DNA of 64,000 nt from Oscillospiraceae bacterium. GTDB lineage: Bacteria; Bacillota; Clostridia; Oscillospirales; QAMX01. The notes below the pieces were generated by a model. The model had not been told where the DNA came from, made no database searches, and saw only the letters and a program-made list of their open reading frames with translations. The stretch spans positions 19,668 through 83,667 of the forward strand of contig SVLW01000004.1 in the NCBI GenBank assembly GCA_015067705.1, in the 5' to 3' direction. Made by a program: the position numbers and the translations under genes. How positions within the stretch are numbered: position 1 is the first letter of the stretch; every line of letters starts with the position of its first letter. Of the stretch, positions 16,491 through 25,583 are shown piece after piece.

Positions 16491-17459
16491 ATGTCTGAGA
16501 TCAGAAGAATCGGTATCCTCACCAGCGGCGGCGACGCCCCCGGCATGAATGCGGCCATCCGCGCTGCTGTGCGTACAGCAGTGGGCCAGAATATCTCCGT
16601 TCTGGGCATTTACCGCGGCTATAACGGCCTCATCAACGGCGATGTGGCAGAACTGGACGCCCGCAGCGTGGACGGCATCCAGGTCAAGGGCGGTACCATG
16701 CTCTACACCGCCCGCTGTGACGAATTCCGCACCGAGGCCGGCGTGAAGCGCGCGGCAGACACCTGCCGATATCTGGGCATTCAGGGCCTCATCGCCATCG
16801 GCGGCGACGGTACATTCCGCGGTGCCCTCGATCTGTCCAGAGCCGGCGTACACACCGTCGGTATTCCCGCCACCATCGATAACGATATTGCCTGCACCCA
16901 CTATACCATCGGTTTTGACACCGCCTCCAACACCGCCGTGGAAGCCATCGACAAACTCCGCGACACCATGCAGTCCCATGAGCGCTGCTCCATCGTAGAG
17001 GTCATGGGCAACCGTTCCGGCAATCTGACCATGTATGTGGGCATCGCCGTAGGCGCCAGCTCCATCCTGATCCCGGAGCGCCCCATTGATGTGAGTGAGA
17101 TTTACGAAAAAATCCGCATCAGCCGGATCCGCGGTCGTCACCATCATATCATTGTCACCGCCGAAGGCGTGGGCAATGCCCATGAACTGGCGGAAGGCAT
17201 CCGCCAGGAGACCGGCCTTGACACCCGTGTCACCACCCTGGGCCATATCCAGCGCGGCGGTTCCCCCACCGCCCGCGACCGCGTCACCGCCACCCGCATG
17301 GGCTGCCGCGCCGTGGACGCACTCCTCGAGGGCAAGAGCAGCCGTGTCATCTGTAACCGCAACGGCATCATTACCGATATGGACATCGAAGAGGCTCTGG
17401 CACTGCCCAAGGAGATCCACGAGGATATGTTCCAGACCGCTTCCCGCATCACCTACTAA
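16491..17459 (+). CDS. pfkA: ATP-dependent 6-phosphofructokinase
   Basis: PfkA commits fructose-6-phosphate to glycolysis. The 322 residues have the bacterial allosteric length, with SGGDAPGMNAA near 12-22, the ATP-site GGDGT near 104 and the catalytic loop TIDNDI near 126. The GGDG form indicates ATP rather than pyrophosphate as donor. It has its own promoter and terminator. Together with hexokinase, Pgi and Rpe elsewhere in this window it indicates a classical glycolytic route. Confidence 0.96.
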   Translation: MSEIRRIGILTSGGDAPGMNAAIRAAVRTAVGQNISVLGIYRGYNGLINGDVAELDARSVDGIQVKGGTMLYTARCDEFRTEAGVKRAADTCRYLGIQGLIAIGGDGTFRGALDLSRAGVHTVGIPATIDNDIACTHYTIGFDTASNTAVEAIDKLRDTMQSHERCSIVEVMGNRSGNLTMYVGIAVGASSILIPERPIDVSEIYEKIRISRIRGRHHHIIVTAEGVGNAHELAEGIRQETGLDTRVTTLGHIQRGGSPTARDRVTATRMGCRAVDALLEGKSSRVICNRNGIITDMDIEEALALPKEIHEDMFQTASRITY

Positions 17460-17471
17460 AAAACGCTCACC

Positions 17472-17508
17472 AAAATCCCTCCGGATCCGCTCCGGAGGGA
17501 TTTTTCCG
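17472..17508 (+). terminator. Terminator between pfkA and sfsA
   Basis: AAATCCCTCCGGA and TCCGGAGGGATTTTT pair around TCCGC. Confidence 0.9.
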
Positions 17509-17521
17509 GAAAGGACACACC

Positions 17522-18217
17522 ATGCGCTATGACACCGTCATTCCCGCGGTCTTTCTCTCCCGCCCCAATCGCTTTGTGGCGGAGGTTCTGCTGGACGGTA
17601 AGGCCGAGACCGTCCATGTGAAAAATACCGGCCGCTGTCGGGAGCTCTTGCTCCCCGGCGCCACAGTATACTTATCCGCGGGCAATAATCCCGCCCGCCG
17701 CACCCGCTATGACCTGGTCGCGGTGGAAAAAGTGCGCCCGGGGAAGGCGCCGCTGCTCATCAATCTGGACGCCCAGGCGCCCAATGAGGCGGCGGCAGAA
17801 TGGCTCTCTTCCGGCGGATTCCTGCCGGGCGCCCTGGTCCGCCGGGAGGTACGCTATGGCGCGTCCCGCTTTGACTTTCTTCTGGAGCGGGAGGGACGGC
17901 GAACCTATCTGGAGGTCAAGGGCGTGACACTGGAGGAGGGCGGCGTCTGCCGCTTCCCCGACGCCCCCACGGAGCGGGGCGTCCGCCACCTGCGGGAGCT
18001 GATCGCCGCCCGGGAGGCCGGAGAGGGCGCGGCCATTTTATTCGTCATCCAGATGAAAGAAATGCACCTCTTCCGCCCCAACACCGACACCCACCCCGCC
18101 TTCGCCGAAGCCCTGCGCGATGCCAAGGCCGCAGGCGTGACGATCTTAGCGCGGGACTGCATAGTCACCCCGGAAGGAATGTGGATCGACAGGGAAGTGG
18201 AGGTTGAACTGGGATAG
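17522..18217 (+). CDS. sfsA: SfsA, sugar fermentation stimulation protein / DNA-RNA nuclease-like
   Basis: The 231-residue product has the full SfsA layout: an N-terminal OB-like part (FVAEVLLDGK, HVKNTGRC), then a restriction-endonuclease-like core with RREVRYGASRFDFLL, YLEVKGVTL and FPDAPTERGVRH. The core residues D, E and K match the nuclease signature. The cellular role is not settled in the literature. GGAAAGGA precedes the ATG. A repeat island (R5) begins directly at the stop codon. Confidence 0.93.
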   Translation: MRYDTVIPAVFLSRPNRFVAEVLLDGKAETVHVKNTGRCRELLLPGATVYLSAGNNPARRTRYDLVAVEKVRPGKAPLLINLDAQAPNEAAAEWLSSGGFLPGALVRREVRYGASRFDFLLEREGRRTYLEVKGVTLEEGGVCRFPDAPTERGVRHLRELIAAREAGEGAAILFVIQMKEMHLFRPNTDTHPAFAEALRDAKAAGVTILARDCIVTPEGMWIDREVEVELG

Positions 18218-18218
18218 A

Positions 18219-18354
18219 GGAGTGGAGAGTTGACAGTTGAGAGTGGACAGTGAAGGTGTCGGCTACGCCGACAAGTTGGAATCCGCAGCGGATCGGAATC
18301 TGTCGCCCTTGGCGACACCATAACTGTCAACTGTCCACTCTCAACTCTCCACTA
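18219..18354. repeat. Intergenic repeat island R5
   Basis: Arms built from gttgacagttgagag and ctgtcaactgtccac units enclose GTCGG-CTACG-CCGAC, a GATCCG-type centre and GTCGCC-CTT-GGCGAC. It is an inverted near-copy of R3 and abuts the sfsA stop codon. Confidence 0.8.
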
Positions 18355-18357
18355 CAT

Positions 18358-18386
18358 AAAAAAAGAGCCCAAAGGGCTCTTTTTTT
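18358..18386. terminator. Bidirectional terminator between sfsA and the MATE gene
   Basis: AAAAAAAGAGCCC and GGGCTCTTTTTTT pair around AAA. It overlaps the stop codon of the MATE gene. Confidence 0.88.
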
Positions 18387-19758
18387 ATGTACCATGTACT
18401 CTGTCGTATACTTCCAGCCACTTGCCGCGGAGGAAGCGAGGGACGAAGAGGAGGGCGCGGAAGGCCCAGTCCACGAACATGGCGAGCCAGACGCCCAGGG
18501 GCCCCAGTCCCATGGCGGGGATCCTGAGACCGAAGAGCACGAACTGCTCCGGGGCCAGGAGATAGCTCAGCGCCACGCGGAAGATCCACATGGACATCAG
18601 CGACACCATCATGGGGAACTTCACGTCGCTGGCGGCGCGGAAAGTGGCCGGCAGGGTGAAGGCCATGGGCCAGATCAGACAGGCGAACACCGCGTGGTAA
18701 AGCAGCATGGTGCGGGCCACCTCCGCCGCCTCTCCCGAAAGACTGTAAAGCCCGATGAGCGGCCGCACAAACACCGAGGTGAGGAGCGCCACAATCCAGA
18801 TGGAACCATAGGTCACAAGCATCAGGGCTCTGGCGTATTTCTTTGCCTGTTCCTTTTCCCTTGCGCCCACACAGCGGCCCACCACCGTCACCATGGTATC
18901 CGACACCACGTTGCCCGGCATATACTGCAGACTCACCAGATTATTGGCCACCGCCACGGCGGCAATGGCGCCCGTACCCAGAGAGGACACCAGCGCCTGA
19001 GTCAAAAGCTTGCCCAGATGGAACATACTGTTCTCGATGCCGTTGGGCACGCCGATCCGGAGGATCTCCCGGATCACGCCAAAGTCCGGCCGATAGGAAA
19101 AAAGCCGCTCCAGATAAATGAGATTCTCCCGGCTGTGCAAAAGCACCAGCAGGATGATGGCGCCCACGGCGCGGGCGATCAGAGTGGCGATGGCCGCGCC
19201 GGCGGCCCCCATGCCGAGGCCGTAGATCAGGATCGCATTGCCCGCCACGTTAATGACGTTCAGGCCCAGCGATACCACCATGGTGACCTTGGAATTGCCC
19301 ATGACGCGAAAAAGCGACGCGGCGCTGTTGAAAATCGCCAGGAAGGGATAGGAGATGGCGATATAGATGAGATAGGCGTTGGCGCTCTGCATCACGTCCC
19401 GCTCCACCTGCCCGAAGAGCAGGGAGAGCATCCCGCGGCCGCCTATGAGCATCATGGCCCCAATGAGGGTGGCCACAATGGTGGAGGCGTATAAGAGCTG
19501 CTTGGCCGCGGACTGGGCCCGGGGCAGCTCTCTGGCGCCGATCATCTGCGCCACCACCACAGAGCCGCCCGTCACCAGCGAGGCAAACACCATCACCAGC
19601 ATACTGTCCAAAGAATTCACCAGCGATACGCCGGAAACCGTGGCCTCACCGGCAGAGGACACCATCATGGTGTCCACGATGCCCACCAGCATGCCCAGCA
19701 TATATTGAATAAAGAGCGGAACCGCGATATTCACGATCTGCCGTTTGGTAAAAAGCAT
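18385..19758 (-). CDS. MATE-family efflux transporter
   Basis: The product of about 457 residues has twelve hydrophobic segments in two similar halves, and conserved MATE patterns such as VPLFIQYMLGMLVGIVDTMMVS near the N-terminus and GVPNGIENSMFHLGK at the start of the second half. It should export cationic drugs or metabolites using Na+ or H+. The second ATG of MTTMLFTKRQ is preferred because GGGAG lies nine bases before it. A promoter (19837-19865) separates it from tepA. Confidence 0.9.
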   Translation of the reverse strand: MLFTKRQIVNIAVPLFIQYMLGMLVGIVDTMMVSSAGEATVSGVSLVNSLDSMLVMVFASLVTGGSVVVAQMIGARELPRAQSAAKQLLYASTIVATLIGAMMLIGGRGMLSLLFGQVERDVMQSANAYLIYIAISYPFLAIFNSAASLFRVMGNSKVTMVVSLGLNVINVAGNAILIYGLGMGAAGAAIATLIARAVGAIILLVLLHSRENLIYLERLFSYRPDFGVIREILRIGVPNGIENSMFHLGKLLTQALVSSLGTGAIAAVAVANNLVSLQYMPGNVVSDTMVTVVGRCVGAREKEQAKKYARALMLVTYGSIWIVALLTSVFVRPLIGLYSLSGEAAEVARTMLLYHAVFACLIWPMAFTLPATFRAASDVKFPMMVSLMSMWIFRVALSYLLAPEQFVLFGLRIPAMGLGPLGVWLAMFVDWAFRALLFVPRFLRGKWLEVYDRVHGT

Positions 19759-19836
19759 TGTCGTCATCTCCCGACCGGGCAGGGGAATTCCAGAATCTGG
19801 AAAATTTCGCGCATCTCCTGCCTTTTTTCTGCTTTC

Positions 19837-19865
19837 GTTATACCACGCTCCGCCGCGCTTGTCAA
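19837..19865 (-). promoter_or_regulatory. Promoter of the MATE gene
   Basis: Minus strand TTGACA (plus 19860-19865) and TATAAC (plus 19837-19842) have a 17-base spacer, in the gap after tepA. Confidence 0.8.
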
Positions 19866-19866
19866 A

Positions 19867-20544
19867 TCACGCGTCTTCCCGCGCCATCACGCCGTGCAGC
19901 CAGGAAAGCGCCGCGGACAGTCCCCCCACCTCATCAATGAGTCCCGCCTCCACGGCGTGCTCGCCGTCCAGAACGGTGCCCACATCGGTGGTGAGTTCGT
20001 CGGTATTCAGCATGAATGCCCTGAGCTGATCCTCCGACACCCGGGAATTTTTCGTCACAAAGCGGATGATCCGCTCCTGAATGCGGATAAAGCTCTCAAA
20101 TGTCTGGGGCGCACCCACCACAAGGCCGGACACCCGCACGGGATGAATGGTCATAGTGGCGGAGGGCACGATGAAGGAATGCTGTGCCGCCACGGCCAGA
20201 GGCACACCGATGGAATGCCCGCCGCCCAGCACCAGCGAGACGGTAGGCGTTTTCATACTGGCGATCAGCTCCGCAATGGCCAGTCCCGCCTCCACGTCCC
20301 CGCCGATGGTGTTGAGAATGAGAAGAAGGCCCCGGATCTCCGGGCTCTCCTCAATGGCCGCCAGTTGGGGGATCATGTGCTCATAGCGGGTGGCCTTGGC
20401 CCCGGTGGGCAGCATGGTATGCCCCTCCACCTCGCCGATGATGGTCATGCAGTGGATGCTGCTGCGCCCGATATCCAGGGTCACCGCGCCGTCCGGGTCG
20501 CCCTGCTGCTCCTCCTGCGTCCGTTTATCCTGCTCTTTCTGCAT
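19867..20544 (-). CDS. tepA: ClpP-like serine protease of the TepA family
   Basis: TepA (YmfB-type) proteins are ClpP-fold serine proteases, linked in Bacillus to protein export and spore-protein turnover. The 225 residues contain GGGHSIGVPLA with the nucleophile at S111 and MTIHPVR with the histidine at H134; aspartates near 187-204 could complete the triad. The N-terminus is hydrophilic with no signal peptide. The start MQKEQDKR is preceded by GGAGGGC. It follows the rhodanese-domain gene by 56 bases in the GH95-GH27 unit. Confidence 0.85.
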   Translation of the reverse strand: MQKEQDKRTQEEQQGDPDGAVTLDIGRSSIHCMTIIGEVEGHTMLPTGAKATRYEHMIPQLAAIEESPEIRGLLLILNTIGGDVEAGLAIAELIASMKTPTVSLVLGGGHSIGVPLAVAAQHSFIVPSATMTIHPVRVSGLVVGAPQTFESFIRIQERIIRFVTKNSRVSEDQLRAFMLNTDELTTDVGTVLDGEHAVEAGLIDEVGGLSAALSWLHGVMAREDA

Positions 20545-20600
20545 CAAAAATGCCCTCCTGCTTCCATGATTTCCGTTAGTATGGGAGCAGAAGGGCGTTT

Positions 20601-21275
20601 TTATACGGTTTTCCCGGGACACACGGCATAGACCTGCCGGTATCCCCGCCGGGACAGCTCCTGCGCCGCCAGTACCGCCAGATACCCACTGCGGCAGAAA
20701 AGAAAAACAGGCAGTTCCCGGTTTTCCGTCACCTGATAAGGATTCTGCCACAGGCGGGGGAAGGGGAGACTGCGATGCTCCGGCGAAAAGGGCCGGGCGG
20801 CGGACTCCGCCTCGTCCCGCAGATCGATGAGCACCCGCCGGGGCAGCCGGGGCAGCAGCGCCTCTGCCTCCGCCCGGGTGATGCGCCGGGGCGGCGTCAC
20901 AGTCACAGACGGTGCGGGCAGACGACGCCCGGGATCCCATACCCGCGCCAGCCACCGGGAGAGCTCCCCCTCCGTCACGACGCCGCGCAGGCCAAAGCGG
21001 CCATCCTGCGCCGCCTCCATGATGCCCTTTGCATACATCTGGGCAATGTGCCGCACGCAGGTGTGGCATTCGTATAGATCCCCTAATGACAGCGCCGCGT
21101 CCCAGTCGCCGTCCGCCTCGCCCCGGGATAGCAGGGCCTCGTGGAGAATCGCGGCGGCATGCCGTTTTTCCGCCGGGGCGGCGTGGGGGACTTCCAGATA
21201 CGAGACGGCGGGAAACCCCGCCGCCTCAAGACTCCGATTGACTTCCGCCAGGATCCGGCCCACCGTCAGTTCCAT
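20601..21275 (-). CDS. Uncharacterised protein with C-terminal rhodanese-like domain
   Basis: The 224-residue product has two parts. The C-terminal 100 residues look like a rhodanese: VLIDLRDEAE, then FLFCRSGYLAVLAA with a cysteine in the active-site loop. The N-terminal 110 residues are not a family I recognise; they contain LYECHTCVRHIAQMY with a CxxC pair that could bind metal or be redox active. It starts only 3 bases after the GH27 gene, suggesting transcription with the glycosidases although no functional link is obvious. Confidence 0.6.
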   Translation of the reverse strand: MELTVGRILAEVNRSLEAAGFPAVSYLEVPHAAPAEKRHAAAILHEALLSRGEADGDWDAALSLGDLYECHTCVRHIAQMYAKGIMEAAQDGRFGLRGVVTEGELSRWLARVWDPGRRLPAPSVTVTPPRRITRAEAEALLPRLPRRVLIDLRDEAESAARPFSPEHRSLPFPRLWQNPYQVTENRELPVFLFCRSGYLAVLAAQELSRRGYRQVYAVCPGKTV

Positions 21276-21278
21276 GAC

Positions 21279-23075
21279 TTACTTCACCGGTGTAACGCGC
21301 ACGATCACGTGACCGCAGCCGGGCAGACGCTCCACGGCGAATCTGCCGTCCTGCGTCACGACTTCCCTGGTCCAGAGATCCTGCACCCGATAGGATGCGG
21401 CATTTGCAAAGCCCTCCGCATCCGGCAGCTTCCCGCCCAGCTTCTCTGCGATCTCCGCCGCCGTCACGGCGAAGTCGCCGGACATCTCCTCCTGACGGAG
21501 ATTCTGGAATAAAAGCGCCACGCTGCCGTCGGATAAGGGCTTTGCCAGGATATCCACACGGTCGTGGTTCGTGATATAGGCGGTGTCCGGGGCATCGGCC
21601 TCCAGCGTGCAGAAAATGCGCTTGGCCTGGATACCCAGAGCATCCTGGTTCAGCGCGATCAGGTCGCGGTTTGCGATGATTTCATAGAGGGCATCGCCCT
21701 TTTCCACCCGGCGCAGGTCGAGACCCAGCATCAGGGGAGAATTCATCATGCACCACATGGCCATGTGGGAGCGGGCCATTTCTTCCTTGATGCCGTCCAT
21801 ACCAATGACCATCATGTCAGGATCGTTCCAGCCGCGGTCTAACCCGGCATACTCGTCCATGATGACGGCCTTATCGTACTGGGAGGTGATGCTGTCCGTT
21901 CCCGGACGCTCCCAGTCGGCGTGGCCGGTATTGCCATCCCGGGCCACATGGAAGGTGATATCGTTTAAGATGCGCCAGGAATCGCCCATCTTATAGGCCC
22001 ACTTATGGGGCATGGTCTTGCCCCACTCACAGAGGGACAGCACCACTTCGCGCTCCTTGGACTTCTCCTGCAGCGCATAGAACATGGCGGCGTAGGAATT
22101 GAGTGTATTCTCCTGCCGGCGGTGATTGCAGAGGAGGATCCGGTGTTCCCCGGCCGTGAGCACCAGCGTGATCTCAGGAGACGTGACAAAGGTCTCGGTA
22201 CTCTCCGTCACCGGCAGGAAGCCGTCGAAGACATAGCCTTCGCCGTCCACTTCCACCTGCAGCCATTCACCCACGCCCACTTCCCGGCCGGTGGCGTACT
22301 CCACCGTCAGGGCATATTCGCCGCTCTCCGGCACCGTCACGGTGTAAAGAAGGCCGCCGGCCTGCTCGCCCACGGGGGTGTTGCCCACATTGGTGCCGTC
22401 AAAGATACCGATATTGGTGACATAGCCGTTCCCGTGCCGCACGGCGCCCCGGCCCACCAGTTCGCCCTCATTGGCGGCGAAAGCCTTGTCAAAATTCTTG
22501 CCCGCGACGCGGATGCCGCGGATATTGGGGGCATAGGTATAGCGGGCATTCTCGGGATTCGAGAACGTGGCGTTATCCCAGGAATAGTAGCAGTTATCCA
22601 CTTTCAGGAAATCAATGCCCCACTCCGCATAGCTCTCCGCATCCACGTCCTCAAAGCCGCAGGTGCCCACGTGCGCACCGGCGCAGAGATTGGTGCCCAC
22701 GTCGTTATACATGCCGAACTTCAGTCCCATGGCGTGGAGGTCATCAGAGAGCTTCCGGAACCCGGAGGGGAACTTGTTCGGCTCGTTCCTGACGCGGCCG
22801 TCCACACGCTCCGGCAGATAACAGCCGTCGTCCAGCACCAGATACTGATAACCTAACTTGTCCAGTTCCAGTGCCTTGATGCGCGCGGCCATCTCCCGGG
22901 TCAGGGCCTCGGTGTTGCCGCTGCCAAAGGCGTTCCAGCTGTTCCAGCCCATGGCGGGCAGACGGCCGGTTTTCTTCTCCGGGAAAGCGCGGCCTTCTGC
23001 AAAGGAGGCATAGGCATAGTCACGATTCAAAATGGGTTCCGGCGCGATATTGGAAGTTTTGATACGGTATTTCAT
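21279..23075 (-). CDS. GH27 alpha-galactosidase with an internal carbohydrate-binding-like insert
   Basis: The 598-residue enzyme has the GH27 barrel: MGWNSWNAFG (42-51), LVLDDG (79-84), the nucleophile D160 in FLKVDNC, and SWRILND with the probable acid/base D372. Between barrel strands, about residues 190-320, lies an extra beta-rich segment (YTVTVPESGEYALTVEY, DGFLPV) resembling CBM6/35 modules. No signal peptide is seen, so it probably acts in the cytoplasm on imported alpha-galactosides. The start at MKYRIK has AAAGGAAG eight bases upstream; an in-frame ATG seven codons earlier has no such site. It is second in the GH95-GH27 operon. Confidence 0.9.
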   Translation of the reverse strand: MKYRIKTSNIAPEPILNRDYAYASFAEGRAFPEKKTGRLPAMGWNSWNAFGSGNTEALTREMAARIKALELDKLGYQYLVLDDGCYLPERVDGRVRNEPNKFPSGFRKLSDDLHAMGLKFGMYNDVGTNLCAGAHVGTCGFEDVDAESYAEWGIDFLKVDNCYYSWDNATFSNPENARYTYAPNIRGIRVAGKNFDKAFAANEGELVGRGAVRHGNGYVTNIGIFDGTNVGNTPVGEQAGGLLYTVTVPESGEYALTVEYATGREVGVGEWLQVEVDGEGYVFDGFLPVTESTETFVTSPEITLVLTAGEHRILLCNHRRQENTLNSYAAMFYALQEKSKEREVVLSLCEWGKTMPHKWAYKMGDSWRILNDITFHVARDGNTGHADWERPGTDSITSQYDKAVIMDEYAGLDRGWNDPDMMVIGMDGIKEEMARSHMAMWCMMNSPLMLGLDLRRVEKGDALYEIIANRDLIALNQDALGIQAKRIFCTLEADAPDTAYITNHDRVDILAKPLSDGSVALLFQNLRQEEMSGDFAVTAAEIAEKLGGKLPDAEGFANAASYRVQDLWTREVVTQDGRFAVERLPGCGHVIVRVTPVK

Positions 23076-23098
23076 AAAAATATCTTCCTTTCTCATCG

Positions 23099-25462
23099 TC
23101 AGCAGGGGAGTACGCGGTATTCCTTGTCCGCCGCGGCGTCAAAGGTGACGCCCCAGGCGGTGGTTTCCACGGCCACCTCACCCTCCGCCGTCACAATGCG
23201 GCAGGGGAGATCGGTGCGCAGAGCGATCTTGTCCGTGCGGGCGGGACGCAGCACGGCATCCACCAGCTTACCCTCGGCCCAGCGGATATCCACCGCCACA
23301 TTGCCCCGGGCGATCATACCCGTGATCTCGCCCTCGGCCCAGGTCAGGGGCAGGGCGGGCAGCAGATGGATGATGCCCGTATGGCTCTGCATCAGGGCCT
23401 CGGCAATACCGGCGGTGGCGCCTAAGTTCCCGTCGATCTGGAACACCCGCGCGCCGTTAAAGAAATTGCGGGTTTTACTGGATACCAGCATCTTTGCAAT
23501 GGCGGCGCCGGTCTTTTCGCGGTCTAACTGTCTGGCATACTGGCAGATGAACCAGGCAAGGGGCCATCCGCCCCGGCCCGCGCCGCCCTCCACGCGGAGG
23601 TCCACAGAACGGCCCGCGGCCTTTAAGAGCTCCGGCGTCTCCAGCCAGTTGATCTGATAGCCGGGATAGGCGGCATAGAGGTGGGAGATGTGGCCCATGC
23701 CGGGCTGCATCTCGGCGTATTCCTCCCGCCACTCCAGAAGCTGTCCCCGGGAACCGATCTGATCCGGCGGCAGTTTCTCCCGTGCCGCGGCAAATTCCGC
23801 CGTCAGAGGATCGCCGAGGCCCAGAAGTGCGTCCGCTTCGATCAGCGCGCCGAAGAGCTCCCGCAGGATCTGGTTATCCATGGCGGGGCCGGCGCAGATG
23901 GGGGAGTCATAGCCATCCGGCAGGAGGTAACGGTTTTCCGGCGAAACCGACGGACAGGTGACGAGATAGCCGTTCCCATCCGGGGTGAGGTAGTCCAGGA
24001 AGAAGAGGGCGAATTCCCGCATGACGGGCTGCCACTGACGCAGGAACTCGAGATCGCGGGTATAGCGATAATGCTCCCAGAGATGGAGGGCCAGCCACGC
24101 GCCGCCGGTGGGCCAGCTGGTGGAGGCCATATAGGCATCCTGGGGCGCGGAGTCGCCGTAGTAGTCGGTATTATGATGGGTGACCGATCCCCGCATGCCG
24201 TACATGACCCGGGCGGTCTCCTTTCCCCGTTCGCAGACACGGGCAATCAGATCGAAAAGGGATTCATGAAGTTCGGAGAGATTCGTCATCTCCACGGGCC
24301 AATAGTTCATCTGCACATTGATATTGGTGGTATATTTGCTGTCCCAGAAGGGCAGGAATTCCTTGCACCAGATACCCTGCAGGTTTAACGCGGTGGAGTC
24401 CTGACGGCCGCCGGAGACGATGAGATAGCGGCCAAAGGTGAAGTAAAGGGCTGCCAGTGCCGGATCGCCGCCGGGGGCGCGACCGGCCTCCAGAAGCTCG
24501 TCCGTGGTGCGGCCTGCCTCGTCGCCCATGCGCAGTTCACAGCGGCGCATCATGGGTTCAAAGTCCTCGACATGACGGGCAAGGATTTCGTCAAAGCTCT
24601 TCTCTTTGGCAGCGCGGGCTGCGGCAAGTGCCGCGGCCATGGGATCCGCCTCCCGGTTTTTGGTGGCGGCGCCCAGGTACAGGCACACGCAGGAGGCGCC
24701 GGAGGTGTGAAGCTGGGTATAGGGATCCTCCACCGTGCCGTCGGTGACCATGGAGACCGCCATGGCAAAGCCGGTGCCGCCGGCATTGCCCCGGGCCGCC
24801 AGCGTCACGGCGTCCAGGGTGTGGTTTTCATCCAAAAACATGCCGGCCCAATCGCCGCCGCGGCGGTACTTGCCGGGACGGCGGTCGTCCTCCACCTTCA
24901 TGTCGTAGATCATACAGCGGTCAAACTGGGCATGGAGCGTAATGGCCCCCGGCACGGAGGAACGCACCCGCACGCAGAGCACATGGTCGGGATGGCTGAC
25001 AAATACCTCCCGGGTATAACGCACACCGTCTCTCGTCCAGCGCACGGTCTGCACGCCGCGCATGAGATCCAGCTCGTTTTCATAGTCCTCCACGTCGTCG
25101 CTCTGGGGCAGCCAGTTCATATCAAAGGGCGACAGCTCGTTCACCGCGATGTCCAGCTCGCCCATGGTCTCATAATGCCGCATGGAGGCGGGCGCGCCGA
25201 TCATATAGCGCTGGATCAGATCCTCGGCCTCCGGGATCTTCCCGGCAAAAATGAGCCGCCGGATCTCCGGCAGTGCCTCTTTCAGTTTGGGGTTATTGCG
25301 GTTGATAAAATCGCCGTACCACAGGCTGTCTTCATTGAGCTGCAGCCGCTCAATATTGGCGTGGCCATAGGCCATGACGCCGATGCGGCCGTTGCCCAAA
25401 GGCAGCGCATCGTTCCAAAGATCGGCAGGACGGGTATAGCGCATGATATACTCTCTCGGCAT
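23099..25462 (-). CDS. GH95-family glycosidase, probable alpha-1,2-L-fucosidase
   Basis: The 787-residue product matches GH95 in length and order: an N-terminal beta-sandwich starting RPADLWNDALPLGNGRIG with LNEDSLW, an (alpha/alpha)6 barrel with NINVQMNYWPVEMTNL, GGWPLAWF and NLGATAGIAEALMQSH, and a C-terminal sheet. GH95 enzymes remove terminal alpha-1,2-fucose or alpha-L-galactose. No signal peptide is visible. It is first in an operon with GH27, so substrates with both terminal fucose and alpha-galactose (blood-group-type glycans, or plant polymers) fit. GGAGG lies nine bases before the ATG. Confidence 0.92.
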   Translation of the reverse strand: MPREYIMRYTRPADLWNDALPLGNGRIGVMAYGHANIERLQLNEDSLWYGDFINRNNPKLKEALPEIRRLIFAGKIPEAEDLIQRYMIGAPASMRHYETMGELDIAVNELSPFDMNWLPQSDDVEDYENELDLMRGVQTVRWTRDGVRYTREVFVSHPDHVLCVRVRSSVPGAITLHAQFDRCMIYDMKVEDDRRPGKYRRGGDWAGMFLDENHTLDAVTLAARGNAGGTGFAMAVSMVTDGTVEDPYTQLHTSGASCVCLYLGAATKNREADPMAAALAAARAAKEKSFDEILARHVEDFEPMMRRCELRMGDEAGRTTDELLEAGRAPGGDPALAALYFTFGRYLIVSGGRQDSTALNLQGIWCKEFLPFWDSKYTTNINVQMNYWPVEMTNLSELHESLFDLIARVCERGKETARVMYGMRGSVTHHNTDYYGDSAPQDAYMASTSWPTGGAWLALHLWEHYRYTRDLEFLRQWQPVMREFALFFLDYLTPDGNGYLVTCPSVSPENRYLLPDGYDSPICAGPAMDNQILRELFGALIEADALLGLGDPLTAEFAAAREKLPPDQIGSRGQLLEWREEYAEMQPGMGHISHLYAAYPGYQINWLETPELLKAAGRSVDLRVEGGAGRGGWPLAWFICQYARQLDREKTGAAIAKMLVSSKTRNFFNGARVFQIDGNLGATAGIAEALMQSHTGIIHLLPALPLTWAEGEITGMIARGNVAVDIRWAEGKLVDAVLRPARTDKIALRTDLPCRIVTAEGEVAVETTAWGVTFDAAADKEYRVLPC

Positions 25463-25515
25463 AGGGATGTTCCTCCTCTTATGTACGGTATCCGAAAAGG
25501 GGTTCTTCTTTCCCC

Positions 25516-25544
25516 ATTATAAAAGAGCCGCCGCCGCTTTGCAA
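25516..25544 (-). promoter_or_regulatory. Strong promoter of the GH95-GH27 operon
   Basis: Minus strand TTGCAA (plus 25539-25544) and TATAAT (plus 25516-25521) have a 17-base spacer, about 54 bases before the GH95 start. Confidence 0.82.
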
Positions 25545-25583
25545 GGCGCGCCGGACATTCTGCCGGGGATTTCCTTTTTTCCG

